From positions 1 to 64,000 of the forward strand of contig DAKJ01000003.1 in the NCBI GenBank assembly GCA_002496565.1: a stretch of 64,000 nucleotides of DNA, given 5' to 3'. The notes under the pieces are model-generated. The model did not search any database. It was not told the DNA's origin and saw only the letters and a list, made by a program, of their open reading frames with translations. The stretch's first letter is position 1. Each line of letters begins with the position of its first letter. Shown here one piece after another: positions 9,333-17,654 of the stretch. This stretch comes from Methanosarcina sp. UBA289 (GTDB lineage: Archaea; Halobacteriota; Methanosarcinia; Methanosarcinales; Methanosarcinaceae). A program made the translations under genes and the position numbers.

Positions 9333-10184
9333 TTATTTCAAATCTCGCGGCTGCTTATGCTTAGGCAAAACTGGTAATTCTGTAGTTGTTATCAAAATTG
9401 GGCCTTCAATATCTTTTTCCCTCTCAATAACTAATTCTTTTCCTTTCTTAGTGAGGGCAAAGAGTGGAATTGCAGCAGCTACTTGAACTATGGGTTTTGC
9501 AAGCTCCCTTATATATTTAGAAGCGCACCCGACCACCAAATCTGAATTTTCCAGAAGACCTTGAGCTTCTTCCTTGCTGACGCCTGTAACATGCACAGCA
9601 ATTACGATAAGTTCAAGACCAAATTCAGCTTCCAGTTCTCTCAGCTTTTTTGCAGTTTTTGAATCAGCAGTGGTTACTGCAACCTTTTTGTAACCAAGTT
9701 CTGCAGCTTTCCTTACTCCTCCAATAGGGTTTATTGATGCAGTTTTAGTATCAAGCACAATTCCGCCAAGTTTTTGAATTCCATTTATAACATCCTCAAT
9801 GGGTTCAGTTTCGACCAAACCTGACATCCTGCCTCCGATACCCTGGACAAGTTCTGGATTGTTGGATATAACAGTTCCTGCTCCGTCGCAGGCGGTTACA
9901 GTTGCATCAAGAAAACCGCTGCGCAAACTAGACATCATTATTTCTGAGGCTCCAAAAGCTACAAAAGTATCACTCCCAAGGAGATGGCGCCTGGCTGTGA
10001 ACATACCGTATTCTTTTATCTTGAACTCTACATTCTTTTTGACTTCTTCAGAGGTGATTTTCTGGACACCGCTTAGCTTTTCAATGAGAGGACACCATTC
10101 AAGTCCAGGCTCTCCAACTTCGATTACTTCACCATCCTTTACCACTACCCTTGTTTTTCCCATTATTTCCATTATATGAGGCAT
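9333..10184 (-). CDS. methanogenesis marker protein 8 (DUF2099)
   Basis: This family is found almost only in methanogens and has no established biochemical role. The 283-aa protein contains the conserved stretches EYGMFTARRHLLGSDTFVAF, ACDGAGTVISNNPELVQGIG and ASINPIGGVRKAAELG, which resemble an alpha/beta enzyme with Gly-rich loops. ATG 10184 is preferred because GAAGGT lies six bases upstream; a GTG at 10208 would overlap the preceding small ORF. Ten nucleotides separate that ORF's stop from this start, so the two are probably one transcript. It is the only methanogenesis marker gene in the window. Confidence 0.85.
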   Translation of the reverse strand: MPHIMEIMGKTRVVVKDGEVIEVGEPGLEWCPLIEKLSGVQKITSEEVKKNVEFKIKEYGMFTARRHLLGSDTFVAFGASEIMMSSLRSGFLDATVTACDGAGTVISNNPELVQGIGGRMSGLVETEPIEDVINGIQKLGGIVLDTKTASINPIGGVRKAAELGYKKVAVTTADSKTAKKLRELEAEFGLELIVIAVHVTGVSKEEAQGLLENSDLVVGCASKYIRELAKPIVQVAAAIPLFALTKKGKELVIEREKDIEGPILITTTELPVLPKHKQPRDLK

Positions 10185-10194
10185 GATTATACCT

Positions 10195-10347
10195 TCAATT
10201 ATTGACACTTTTAGCTTTGGCTTCTGCTTTGGAGTTAAATTTGGCAGTGTCGATTATAAATCTCTCACGAGTGCCCTTAGAAATCTTTTCAACGCCATCA
10301 TCAGCTATAATTGAAAAAGTGAGCTTTCTTCCCTCTATTTTTTCCAA
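10195..10347 (-). CDS. small ORF upstream of methanogenesis marker 8, possible remnant
   Basis: A 50-codon frame begins at TTG 10347 (MEKIEGRKLTFSIIADDG), is rich in Lys and Glu, and ends KSVNN then TGA. The composition looks protein-like, and the stop sits ten bases before the marker 8 start, as in a coupled operon. There is no good SD and an in-frame TAA directly precedes the TTG. It may therefore be a true small protein, perhaps leaderless, or the C-terminal remnant of a longer gene. I do not recognise the family. Confidence 0.4.
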   Translation of the reverse strand: MEKIEGRKLTFSIIADDGVEKISKGTRERFIIDTAKFNSKAEAKAKSVNN

Positions 10348-10605
10348 TTATGATCCAAAAATAAAGAAGATTTTTAGTTATCTGATTTCTAGTTAAAAAT
10401 GTTTAAGAGTCCGTCAGATTAGTCATTTTAGCATATTACATAAGTTACTTCGGTCTATGCATAAATATTCATTTCGGTGTGCATAGTGCCTATAACGATA
10501 CAGTAAATCATAAAACTTTTCGGATAGGTTCTGATCAAATATCAAATACAGAACCTGAAAATATATCCTTGAGGACAAATCCTTAATAGGTTTAGTTTAT
10601 AACGC

Positions 10606-12234
10606 TTACAAGTTCTTGTGAATTTCTTCCATAAGCGGGGAAGCCGACAACTTTGGCGTAACTACCTCAATATATGCACCTGTTTTAGTGCTACCTAACT
10701 CTTCCATAGTTTTATCTAACTCACCGCAGGTAGTAACCTTTCTCATTATCCAGTTATTGCAACCAAGTACCTCTGGCAATTTATGGTATTGCCACTCTGC
10801 AAGGTCATTATAGCAATAATCTAATTTTTCAGATAGCATTTTTTCTATCAGGTAGCCTTGATTATTCAGCACGAAGATAATAGGCTTTAGACCATAGCGA
10901 TAAAATTGGCTAATCTCCTGAGCTGTCATCTGGTGTGATCCTTCTCCAGTAATAAGGATCACTCGCTGGTCAGGTGCAGCCAGTGCAGCGCCAAAGGAAG
11001 CAGGAGTAGCCCAGCCAATCGCTCCCCAAAGCATCTCGCTCTCGAACTTAGCTCCTTTAGGTAAAACCAGAGGCAGTAATCCGTAAAAGGATGAACTTGA
11101 ATCAGCTATAATTATATCATCGGGCTTAAAGAATTCTGCATACTTTGTGTATAAATAGTCAGCTGTTATCAGATCTTCATGATTTACTTTTGGAGTTGAG
11201 AGCCGTCTGGCCACAGGTCCTTTGATATCGGTACGCTTGTTGAGCCTTTTAGAAAGTTCCTCCAATACATCAAGCATTTTCACATTAATGTGATCAGTAT
11301 ACCCTATATGGACACTGGAAGGCATGATATTGATAACTCGAGCTTTATCCAGCTTTGCCGTGAACATTCCCATGTTAATATCAGAAGGAATAGTGCCTAT
11401 TGCCAGTATACAGTCGCAGGATTCCACAAATTCCCTGATTTCAGGATTGATAAGCTGTCCCATGTATAATCCCAGGTAGGAGGGATTAGTCTCATCAAGC
11501 ACCGACTTATCCAGCGCCATAGTAACATAAGGCAAGCCCGAAGCGTTGATAACAGCCATAGTCAGATCCTTGAGATCAAAACGGTCAACAAGAAAACCCG
11601 GCATAATACAGGCTTGTTTTGCATTCGATAGTTTACCTGCAATAGTCGAGACTACTTCTTCAAGAGTCGCAGGATCACTTTTTACAGGTGTTTCTTTTGG
11701 TGCCGTAAAAGATGAAATTTCTGCATTCACATAGTCATGAGGTATTGCAATGTAGACAGGACGATGATTTTCCAGAGCTGCCGCGATGACTCGCTCGACT
11801 TCTTCAACGCAGTTTTCCGGAGTAAGCATTGTACTCGCACATACTACTGGTGCAGCCATCTCCATAAATATACTAGATTCTCCGTCACCAAGTGAGTGAT
11901 GCACTATATCGTGTCTCTTCTGTGCCTGCATTTTTGGCATGCCGACAATATGGAATACCAGATTGTACTCCGCGTAAGAGCCTGCTATACCGCATAACGC
12001 CGACAGTTCACCTACGCCAAAAGTAGTAGACAGCACTGACATACCTTTAATACGAGCATAGCTATCAGCAGCATAAGCAGCATTCAGTTCATTGCAGCAG
12101 CCTATCCAGCGAAGCTCCTTATCATCACAGACGGCGTTGTTGATAGGAAATGCAAAGTCTCCTGGCACGCCGAAAATATCCCTTATTCCCAATTGCTTTA
12201 ATCTATCCAGAAGATATTGAATAACTGTCGGCAT
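10606..12234 (-). CDS. thiamine diphosphate-dependent 2-oxoacid decarboxylase (pyruvate/indolepyruvate decarboxylase family)
   Basis: Non-oxidative decarboxylase of a 2-oxo acid to an aldehyde, 542 aa, as in PDC/IPDC/KdcA. The N-terminal PYR domain has FGVPGDFAFPI, with the catalytic Glu in CCNELNAAYAADSYAR. The PP domain has the ThDP/Mg motif GEGSHQMTAQEISQFYRYG ending in NNQGY. The Gly-Glu-Gly in place of the usual Gly-Asp-Gly and the HHSLGDGE substrate-loop histidines fit the PDC/IPDC branch. GGTGAT lies six bases before ATG 12234, which is chosen over an upstream GTG at 12303. The substrate cannot be fixed from sequence. It stands alone between unrelated genes, and this family is sporadic in methanogens, so lateral acquisition is plausible. 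Confidence 0.85.
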   Translation of the reverse strand: MPTVIQYLLDRLKQLGIRDIFGVPGDFAFPINNAVCDDKELRWIGCCNELNAAYAADSYARIKGMSVLSTTFGVGELSALCGIAGSYAEYNLVFHIVGMPKMQAQKRHDIVHHSLGDGESSIFMEMAAPVVCASTMLTPENCVEEVERVIAAALENHRPVYIAIPHDYVNAEISSFTAPKETPVKSDPATLEEVVSTIAGKLSNAKQACIMPGFLVDRFDLKDLTMAVINASGLPYVTMALDKSVLDETNPSYLGLYMGQLINPEIREFVESCDCILAIGTIPSDINMGMFTAKLDKARVINIMPSSVHIGYTDHINVKMLDVLEELSKRLNKRTDIKGPVARRLSTPKVNHEDLITADYLYTKYAEFFKPDDIIIADSSSSFYGLLPLVLPKGAKFESEMLWGAIGWATPASFGAALAAPDQRVILITGEGSHQMTAQEISQFYRYGLKPIIFVLNNQGYLIEKMLSEKLDYCYNDLAEWQYHKLPEVLGCNNWIMRKVTTCGELDKTMEELGSTKTGAYIEVVTPKLSASPLMEEIHKNL

Positions 12235-12774
12235 AATAATATCACCCGTTCCCCATTCGCTTATTTCATGTTTCGTACTAGGCGCAGTAATTATTAACGA
12301 CACACATAAGGAAGTCTAAACTCGTTTGCCGCCTGCTCATAAATGGATAATAATGTTATGCGAGGTTTCTCGCTTCCTCAACGTTGATTATTCCCCAAGT
12401 AGTAATTCGTTTAATATTATAAAAATAGGATTTCTTTCTGATACATCTTCATTATATTGATTAACTCCGAAAGCGAGTTTTCTAATTAATAAGTAAAAGG
12501 AAGATTGAGCTTATGAGCAAACAGAGAGAAAAAAATATCAGAGACAAAAAAGATTATTATTTGGAATTCTCATAAATCTGAACTAAGGTGCACATAATCT
12601 TTATGTACTAGAAATGTTATTCACATCATACCAATTCCGACTAATCGCTTGTTCTTTAAATTTGCTACTTCTGGATTGAGATTCCGAAGAAGCAGTTATA
12701 GCGATGTTCGAACGCGATAGGGAATTTTTTTCCGCGTGAGTGAGATTTCTACAAATCTTGCGGAGGAACATACA
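12235..12774. promoter_or_regulatory. divergent promoter region between the decarboxylase and the ribosomal protein cluster
   Basis: About 500 bp, AT-rich, with no gene seen. It must hold the promoters of the decarboxylase (minus) and the L18e cluster (plus); a candidate TATA for the latter is ATCTTTATGTA near 12597-12607. The L18e ribosome binding site GGAGG is at 12762-12766. Confidence 0.4.
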
Positions 12775-13155
12775 TTGGGTAAAAAATCACTGGTAAAACT
12801 GACAAAAAAAACAAATCCAAGAATCGTTTCCCTGATTCTTACCCTGAAAGATAGGGCAAATGCAAACACTGCCCCCATCTGGAAGGATATCGCGAGACGT
12901 CTTGAGATGCCGTCCAGAAACTATGCGGCTGTGAATATAAGTAAGATTAACAGGCACACGGCAGAGGACGATGTTCTGCTTATTCCGGGAAAAGTTCTGG
13001 GCGCAGGTCTACTTGACCACTCCGTAACTGTTGCGGCTCTAACCTTCAGTGACTCCGCAGTTGAAAAGATCACTGAAGCCGGTGGCAAGTGCCTGAGTCT
13101 CGAAGAGATAATGGAAGCAAATCCAAAAGGGTCCGGTATCCGGATTTTCCGCTGA
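12775..13155 (+). CDS. rpl18e: 50S ribosomal protein L18e
   Basis: An archaeal/eukaryotic large-subunit protein heading the L18e-L13-S9-rpoN cluster. The body contains KTNPRIVSLILTLKDRA, WKDIARRLE, VNISKINRH and LIPGKVLGAG, all hallmark segments. The likely start is TTG 12775 (Met-Gly-Lys-Lys-Ser), with a perfect GGAGG eight bases upstream, rather than GTG 12736. The protein is then 126 aa, the usual size. The stop codon overlaps the SD of the L13 gene, indicating translational coupling. Confidence 0.93.
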   Translation: MGKKSLVKLTKKTNPRIVSLILTLKDRANANTAPIWKDIARRLEMPSRNYAAVNISKINRHTAEDDVLLIPGKVLGAGLLDHSVTVAALTFSDSAVEKITEAGGKCLSLEEIMEANPKGSGIRIFR

Positions 13156-13165
13156 GGTGTCGAAG

Positions 13166-13588
13166 ATGACGGTTATCGATGCAAATGGGCTTATTTTAGG
13201 ACGTCTTGCAAGTACAGTTGCAAAACAGTTGCTTTCAGGAGACGAAGAGATTTATATTGTGAATGCTGAAAAAGCCGTAATTTCTGGCTCAAGGGCGACC
13301 ACCCTCAAAGAATACCGGGGAACCCGGGAAAGAGGAGCTACGGAATTCGGGCCTTACTTCCCGAAGCGTCCGGAACGCATCCTTAAGAGGACTATCCGTG
13401 GCATGCTGCCCTATAAGAGAGCAAGAGGCAGGGACGCAATGTCCAGGCTCAAAGTCTATGTAGGTGTTCCCTCTGAACTCAAGGGCACTGAAACAATCAC
13501 AATTGCAGATGCCGATATGAGGCTTTTAAGCTCCAGTAAATATATTGAGCTTGGTGAAGTAAGCCAGAAATTGGGTTCAAAATTCTAA
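13166..13588 (+). CDS. rpl13: 50S ribosomal protein L13
   Basis: Large-subunit protein, 140 aa. Contains VIDANGLILGRLAS, EYRGTRERGATEFGPYFPKR, the RTIRGMLPYKRARGR signature and LKVYVGVP. A GTG at 13157 is in frame, but ATG 13166 with GAGGTG six bases upstream (overlapping the L18e stop) gives the family's normal N-terminus. It is second in the ribosomal protein cluster. Confidence 0.95.
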   Translation: MTVIDANGLILGRLASTVAKQLLSGDEEIYIVNAEKAVISGSRATTLKEYRGTRERGATEFGPYFPKRPERILKRTIRGMLPYKRARGRDAMSRLKVYVGVPSELKGTETITIADADMRLLSSSKYIELGEVSQKLGSKF

Positions 13589-13600
13589 GGGTGAGTCCTC

Positions 13601-14005
13601 ATGGTCAAAGTAGTTAATTCATCTGGAAAGCACAAGACTGCAACTGCACGTGCAACAGTCACGAAAGGAACCGGTAAGGTCAGGATCAACAAAATTCCGC
13701 TCGAACTATATAAACCAGAGCTTGTAATGATGAAGATCTCAGAGCCCCTGCTGATCGCAGGAGATGAAGTGGTCTCCGGACTTGACATAAATGTAGATGT
13801 TCGGGGCGGCGGGATTATCGGGCAGGCTAATGCGGTAAGGACCGCAGTTGCCAGAGGTATTGTGGAGTGGACAAACGACACAATCATTAGAGATAACTTC
13901 GCAAGCTATGACCGCAATTTACTTGTAAGCGATTCCAGGCAGAAAGAATCAAAGAACTTTGGTGGACCTGGAGCAAGGGCTAAATACCAGAAATCTTACA
14001 GGTAA
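13601..14005 (+). CDS. rps9: 30S ribosomal protein S9
   Basis: Small-subunit protein, 134 aa. It has the GKHKTATARATVTKGTG start, VDVRGGGIIGQANAVR in the middle and the basic KNFGGPGARAKYQKSYR tail that reaches the P-site tRNA. GGGTGAG lies five bases before ATG 13601, twelve bases after the L13 stop. It is followed four bases later by rpoN. Confidence 0.96.
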   Translation: MVKVVNSSGKHKTATARATVTKGTGKVRINKIPLELYKPELVMMKISEPLLIAGDEVVSGLDINVDVRGGGIIGQANAVRTAVARGIVEWTNDTIIRDNFASYDRNLLVSDSRQKESKNFGGPGARAKYQKSYR

Positions 14006-14009
14006 GACT

Positions 14010-14198
14010 ATGATCCCAGTCCGATGTTTCTCATGTGGAAAAGTAATCTCAAACTATTGGGATGAGTACAAAAGACGTGTTAGTGATGGCGAAAACGCTG
14101 CCGTAGTGCTGGATGATCTTGGGATCACCCGCTACTGCTGTCGCAGAATGATGCTGAGCCATGTTGAGCTCGTCGATGTGCTTTCGCCGTACCAGTAA
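14010..14198 (+). CDS. rpoN: DNA-directed RNA polymerase subunit N
   Basis: A 62-aa zinc-binding subunit of archaeal RNA polymerase (Rpb10 homologue). The N-terminal MIPVRCFSCGKVISNYW and the Cys-Cys-Arg-Arg-Met-Met motif (CCRRMMLSHVEL) provide the zinc ligands. It starts at ATG 14010, four bases after the rps9 stop. Its TAA (14196-14198) directly abuts the first base of the tRNA-Pro gene. Confidence 0.96.
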   Translation: MIPVRCFSCGKVISNYWDEYKRRVSDGENAAVVLDDLGITRYCCRRMMLSHVELVDVLSPYQ

Positions 14199-14273
14199 GG
14201 GACCGTAGGGTAGCTTGGTCCATCCTTCGGCGTTCGGGACGCCGGAACCTGAGTTCGAATCTCAGCGGTCCCA
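14199..14273 (+). tRNA. tRNA-Pro (anticodon CGG)
   Basis: Acceptor GGGACCG pairs with CGGTCCC. The anticodon stem is CGGCG/CGCCG with loop TTCGGGA, giving anticodon CGG. The T-arm is CTGAG-TTCGAAT-CTCAG and the discriminator is A. CCA is not encoded. It lies with zero spacing after the rpoN stop and before rpoK, so it is probably cut out of the ribosomal protein/RNAP transcript. Confidence 0.92.
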
Positions 14274-14386
14274 TTTCCCTATTTCCAGGGTGCTGGTTTT
14301 AAGGCATGTACTGTAAAATATCAAACTTATCATGATTCTAAATAATTGGAATTCATCGGAGCGTTTTTAAATTTCAGGGTGATCAG

Positions 14387-14569
14387 TTGGTCAAGGAAAA
14401 GTATACCCGGTTCGAGCGTGCACGGATCATAGGTGCAAGAGCATTGCAAATTGCAATGGGAGCTCCTGTCCTTGTTGAAGATGACGGGCGGTTGGATCCT
14501 CTTAATCTTGCTATTGAAGAGTTGAAGGCCGGAGTTATTCCTATCACGGTCAAACGTAAAATCAGTTAA
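14387..14569 (+). CDS. rpoK: DNA-directed RNA polymerase subunit K
   Basis: A 60-aa homologue of eukaryotic Rpb6 and bacterial omega. It contains YTRFERARIIGARALQIAMG and the Asp-Pro-Leu-Asn-Leu-Ala-Ile-Glu-Glu segment. Translation begins at TTG 14387, with GGTGAT four bases upstream. It lies between tRNA-Pro and rps2 in the standard archaeal order. Confidence 0.95.
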   Translation: MVKEKYTRFERARIIGARALQIAMGAPVLVEDDGRLDPLNLAIEELKAGVIPITVKRKIS

Positions 14570-14639
14570 AAACGCAGTGGGATACATTTTCAGATATTGA
14601 ATGTGTTTTATTGTTGATTCTATATTATGAGGTGACTTT

Positions 14640-15380
14640 ATGGAGGAAATTGAGCAGACAGGGCAGGAAGAAAACAACGCACAGCCTTTGCCTGAAGAAG
14701 ATGTCGTGGCTGAAGCAGAACCTGTACCTGAAAAGGAAGCCGCAGCAAAAACCGGATCTGTGCCTGTAGAAACAGAGGAAGAAGTACCTGCTAAAGAAGA
14801 TTCCACTTCTCTTGTTTCCATTGACGAATACCTGGCAGCAGGTGTTCACATAGGTACCCAGCAAAAGACCCAGGATATGATGCGTTTCGTATACAGGGTC
14901 AGAACTGACGGATTATATGTGCTTGACATCCAGTCAACAGACGAAAGAATAAGAGCCGCAGCAAAACTGCTGTCTCACTATGATCCTTCAAGAATCCTTG
15001 TGGTTTCTTCAAGGCAGTACGGGCAACACCCTGCAAGAATGTTTTCCAGGGCATTAGCCACAAGATCAATGCTCGGAAGATTTATTCCAGGCTTACTAAC
15101 AAACCCTCAGATCCACGGTTTCTTTGAGCCTGACATTGTAATCGTAACCGATCCTGCAGGTGATGCCCAGGTTCTGAAAGAAGCTTCAAGCATCGGAGTA
15201 CCGGTTATAGCACTCTGTGATACCAACAATCTGACTTCGAATGTGGATCTTGTAATTCCCACAAACAACAAAGGTAGAAAAGCTCTTTCCCTTGTCTACT
15301 GGCTGCTTGCACGGGAAGTATCCAGGCTTAATGGTACTCCCTTCAATTACGAGTTGACCGACTTCGAAACACCTCTTTGA
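14640..15380 (+). CDS. rps2: 30S ribosomal protein S2 with acidic N-terminal extension
   Basis: The core (from about residue 57) has SIDEYLAAGVHIGTQQKT, QSTDERIRAAAKLLSHYDPS, SRQYGQHPARMFSRA, NPQIHGFFEPDIVIVTDP and the NNKGRKALSLVYWLLARE end. The first 55 residues are a low-complexity, Glu/Ala/Pro/Val-rich acidic extension not needed for the fold. GAGGTGA lies just before ATG 14640. In many archaea enolase sits between rpoK and rps2; it is absent here. Confidence 0.95.
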   Translation: MEEIEQTGQEENNAQPLPEEDVVAEAEPVPEKEAAAKTGSVPVETEEEVPAKEDSTSLVSIDEYLAAGVHIGTQQKTQDMMRFVYRVRTDGLYVLDIQSTDERIRAAAKLLSHYDPSRILVVSSRQYGQHPARMFSRALATRSMLGRFIPGLLTNPQIHGFFEPDIVIVTDPAGDAQVLKEASSIGVPVIALCDTNNLTSNVDLVIPTNNKGRKALSLVYWLLAREVSRLNGTPFNYELTDFETPL

Positions 15381-15407
15381 TTCCGAAAAGTAGCCCTGCA
15401 TACTGCA

Positions 15408-15451
15408 AGGATATATAAAAATGGCCCATATCTTATATGGGTGATTAATAA
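15408..15451 (+). promoter_or_regulatory. promoter and SD-sequestering hairpin before the MEMO gene
   Basis: A TATA box (ATATATAAA, 15411-15419) is followed by the inverted repeat CCCATAT (15425-15431) / ATATGGG (15435-15441) with a 3-nt loop. The ribosome binding site GGGTGAT (15439-15445) shares its GGG with the hairpin. Folding would therefore hide part of the SD of the gene starting at 15452; the same palindrome could also be an operator. Confidence 0.5.
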
Positions 15452-16249
15452 ATGAGACAGCCAGCAGTTGCAGGGCAGTTCTATCCCCTGCGTCCTGAAA
15501 ATCTGGAGAAAGAACTCAAGCAATGTTTTGAAGGTCTGGATATCCGGGAAAGAGATATCCTCGGGGCGGTTTGTCCGCATGCAGGATATGTTTATTCAGG
15601 GAGAGTTGCTGCACATGTCTATGCAGCTCTCCCCAAAGCCGACACATATGTCCTTTTCGGGCCCAACCATACAGGATATGGTTCACCGGTATCGGTATCC
15701 ATAGATACCTGGAAAACCCCCCTGGGAACTCTCGAGGTTGATCGGGAACTTGCCGAAGGGCTATCAGGAAGTATTGTTGATGTGGATGAGCTTGGGCACC
15801 AATACGAGCATTCGATTGAGGTTCAGCTTCCTTTCCTTCAATACCGCTTCGATCAGGATTTCAGGATTCTTCCTATTTGTCTGGGTATGCAAGATGAAGA
15901 GACCGCAATTGAGGTAGGAACCCTTATTGCGAACCTTGTTTCAAAAAGCGGAAAAAAAGTAGTCTTCATTGCATCCAGCGATTTTACTCATTATCAGCCT
16001 GCTAACCTTGCAAGGGAAACGGACAATGAAATGATAGAAGCTATCGTCGATCTGGATGTTTCAGGAATCTATGAAAGGCTTTATAGAAGAAACGCATCTG
16101 TATGTGGATATGGCCCTATTTCTGCGATGATAACCGCCTCAAAGAAGCTTGGTGCAACCCGGGCTGAACTGTTAAAATATTCGAACAGTGGGGAAGTTTC
16201 AGGGGATATGAACGCAGTTGTAGGATATGCCGCGATTGTTGTGGAGTAA
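15452..16249 (+). CDS. MEMO1 family protein
   Basis: A 265-aa homologue of the MEMO/extradiol-dioxygenase-like fold. Typical segments are RQPAVAGQFYPLRPENL, CPHAGYVYSGRVAAH (metal-site His), GPNHTGYG, HQYEHSIEVQLPFLQ and ASSDFTHYQP (His). The fold binds a metal, but the archaeal function is unknown. It has its own TATA box, although it lies in the S2-to-isoprenoid cluster where MEMO is commonly found next to mevalonate kinase. Confidence 0.9.
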   Translation: MRQPAVAGQFYPLRPENLEKELKQCFEGLDIRERDILGAVCPHAGYVYSGRVAAHVYAALPKADTYVLFGPNHTGYGSPVSVSIDTWKTPLGTLEVDRELAEGLSGSIVDVDELGHQYEHSIEVQLPFLQYRFDQDFRILPICLGMQDEETAIEVGTLIANLVSKSGKKVVFIASSDFTHYQPANLARETDNEMIEAIVDLDVSGIYERLYRRNASVCGYGPISAMITASKKLGATRAELLKYSNSGEVSGDMNAVVGYAAIVVE

Positions 16250-16402
16250 TAAAAATTCTGCGGAAAAATAGAGCACACTCGTTTTTAATTAAAAGCTACC
16301 GGGGGAACTCACTTACACCCGAATAATTTTTTTATGAATTTTACCGTTACCTACATATCATAGGTTTGTAAAACAGGTTAAACATCAAAACGAAGTATTT
16401 TA

Positions 16403-16455
16403 GCATTCGAAAACAGATTGACACGCATTCGAAGATAAAATCATCGTGCATTCAA
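16403..16455. promoter_or_regulatory. three direct repeats upstream of the mevalonate kinase TATA box
   Basis: GCATTCGA occurs at 16403-16410 and 16425-16432, and as GCATTCAA at 16448-16455. The spacing is 22 and 23 bp, about two helical turns each. A TATA-like GTATAAAT follows at 16496-16503, and the start codon is at 16554. The arrangement suggests a cooperative regulator site. Confidence 0.4.
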
Positions 16456-16553
16456 AAGCAAAATGCTTTTTAAATAAATTTGCTTTAAGATTTAAGTATA
16501 AATTCGTTGCTTTACAATGCCTTAGTCAAGTTTGGGACTTTCAGAGGAATAAC

Positions 16554-17483
16554 ATGGTTTTATATTCTGCTCCCGGGAAAATTTATCTCTTCGGAGAACA
16601 TGCAGTTGTTTACGGAGAGATTGCAATAGCGTGTGCTGTTGAGTTGAGGACCCGCGTCAGGGCAGAAATTAGCGATTCAGTAATAATTCAATCGCAGATA
16701 GGTAGAACAGGAATTGATTTTGAAAAGCATCCCTATATCTCCTCAGTTGTAGAAAGAATAAGAGAAATTGTGCCGGTAAAAGGCGTTTTTCTGGAAATTG
16801 ATTCTGATATTCCTGTAGGTTCCGGGCTTGGGTCGTCTGCAGCTGTGACGATTGCCAGTATAGGGGCCCTCAATGAGTTATTTGGCTGCGGGCTTTCTCT
16901 TAACGAGATTGCAAAACTGGGTCATGAAATCGAGATTAAGGTTCAGGGGGCAGCAAGCCCTACCGATACCTACGTTTCTACTTTCGGAGGGGTTGTTACC
17001 ATCCCGGACCGCAGGAAGTTAAGGACCCCAGAATGTGGTATTATAATAGGAGATACAGGAGTTTTTTCCTCCACAAAAGAGCTTGTATCAAATGTCAGAG
17101 AGCTCCGTGAAAGTTATCCAGATCTTATTGAGCCTCTTATGGCTTCTATTGGCAAAATCTCGAAAATTGGTGAATCTCTTGTCCTTGCAGGTGACTATCC
17201 TGCCATTGGCAGGCTTATGAATGTAAATCAGGGGCTCCTAGATGCCCTTGGAGTAAATATTCTCGAGCTTTCCAGACTAATTTACTCAGCCCGCGGAGCA
17301 GGGGCTTTCGGGGCAAAGATTACAGGAGCTGGAGGGGGAGGATGCATGATTGCCCTTACGTCACCTAATAAATGTATACAAGTCGCAGAAGCCATTGCAA
17401 GCGCAGGAGGCAAGGTGACCATCACAAAACCTTCAGAAAAGGGCCTGGCGCCCGAGCTAGAATCTCGAATCCAAATCAAGTAG
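16554..17483 (+). CDS. mvk: mevalonate kinase
   Basis: Phosphorylates mevalonate to 5-phosphomevalonate at the start of the isoprenoid lipid branch. GHMP kinase features are the APGKIYLFGEHAVVYGE N-terminus, the ATP-binding PVGSGLGSSAAVTIAS (about residues 87-102) and the GAKITGAGGGGCMIAL C-terminal motif. The frame is open from 16446, but ATG 16554, with GAGG six bases upstream and a TATA box about 50 bp before, gives the normal 309-aa protein. It is followed by ipk and fni. Confidence 0.93.
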   Translation: MVLYSAPGKIYLFGEHAVVYGEIAIACAVELRTRVRAEISDSVIIQSQIGRTGIDFEKHPYISSVVERIREIVPVKGVFLEIDSDIPVGSGLGSSAAVTIASIGALNELFGCGLSLNEIAKLGHEIEIKVQGAASPTDTYVSTFGGVVTIPDRRKLRTPECGIIIGDTGVFSSTKELVSNVRELRESYPDLIEPLMASIGKISKIGESLVLAGDYPAIGRLMNVNQGLLDALGVNILELSRLIYSARGAGAFGAKITGAGGGGCMIALTSPNKCIQVAEAIASAGGKVTITKPSEKGLAPELESRIQIK

Positions 17484-17654
17484 ATGTATATACCTAAATC
17501 CTTATTGAGCTAAGAAATCGAGATCAAATTGAAGGATCTGTACCAGTTAAATAATCTAGACCTCATTGAAACATATCTCAAGATTTCTAAGCTTTATTTC
17601 ACGATTTCGTACTTACCAGTAGAAGAAGTTTAAAAAGGTATTAAGTGATATGGC

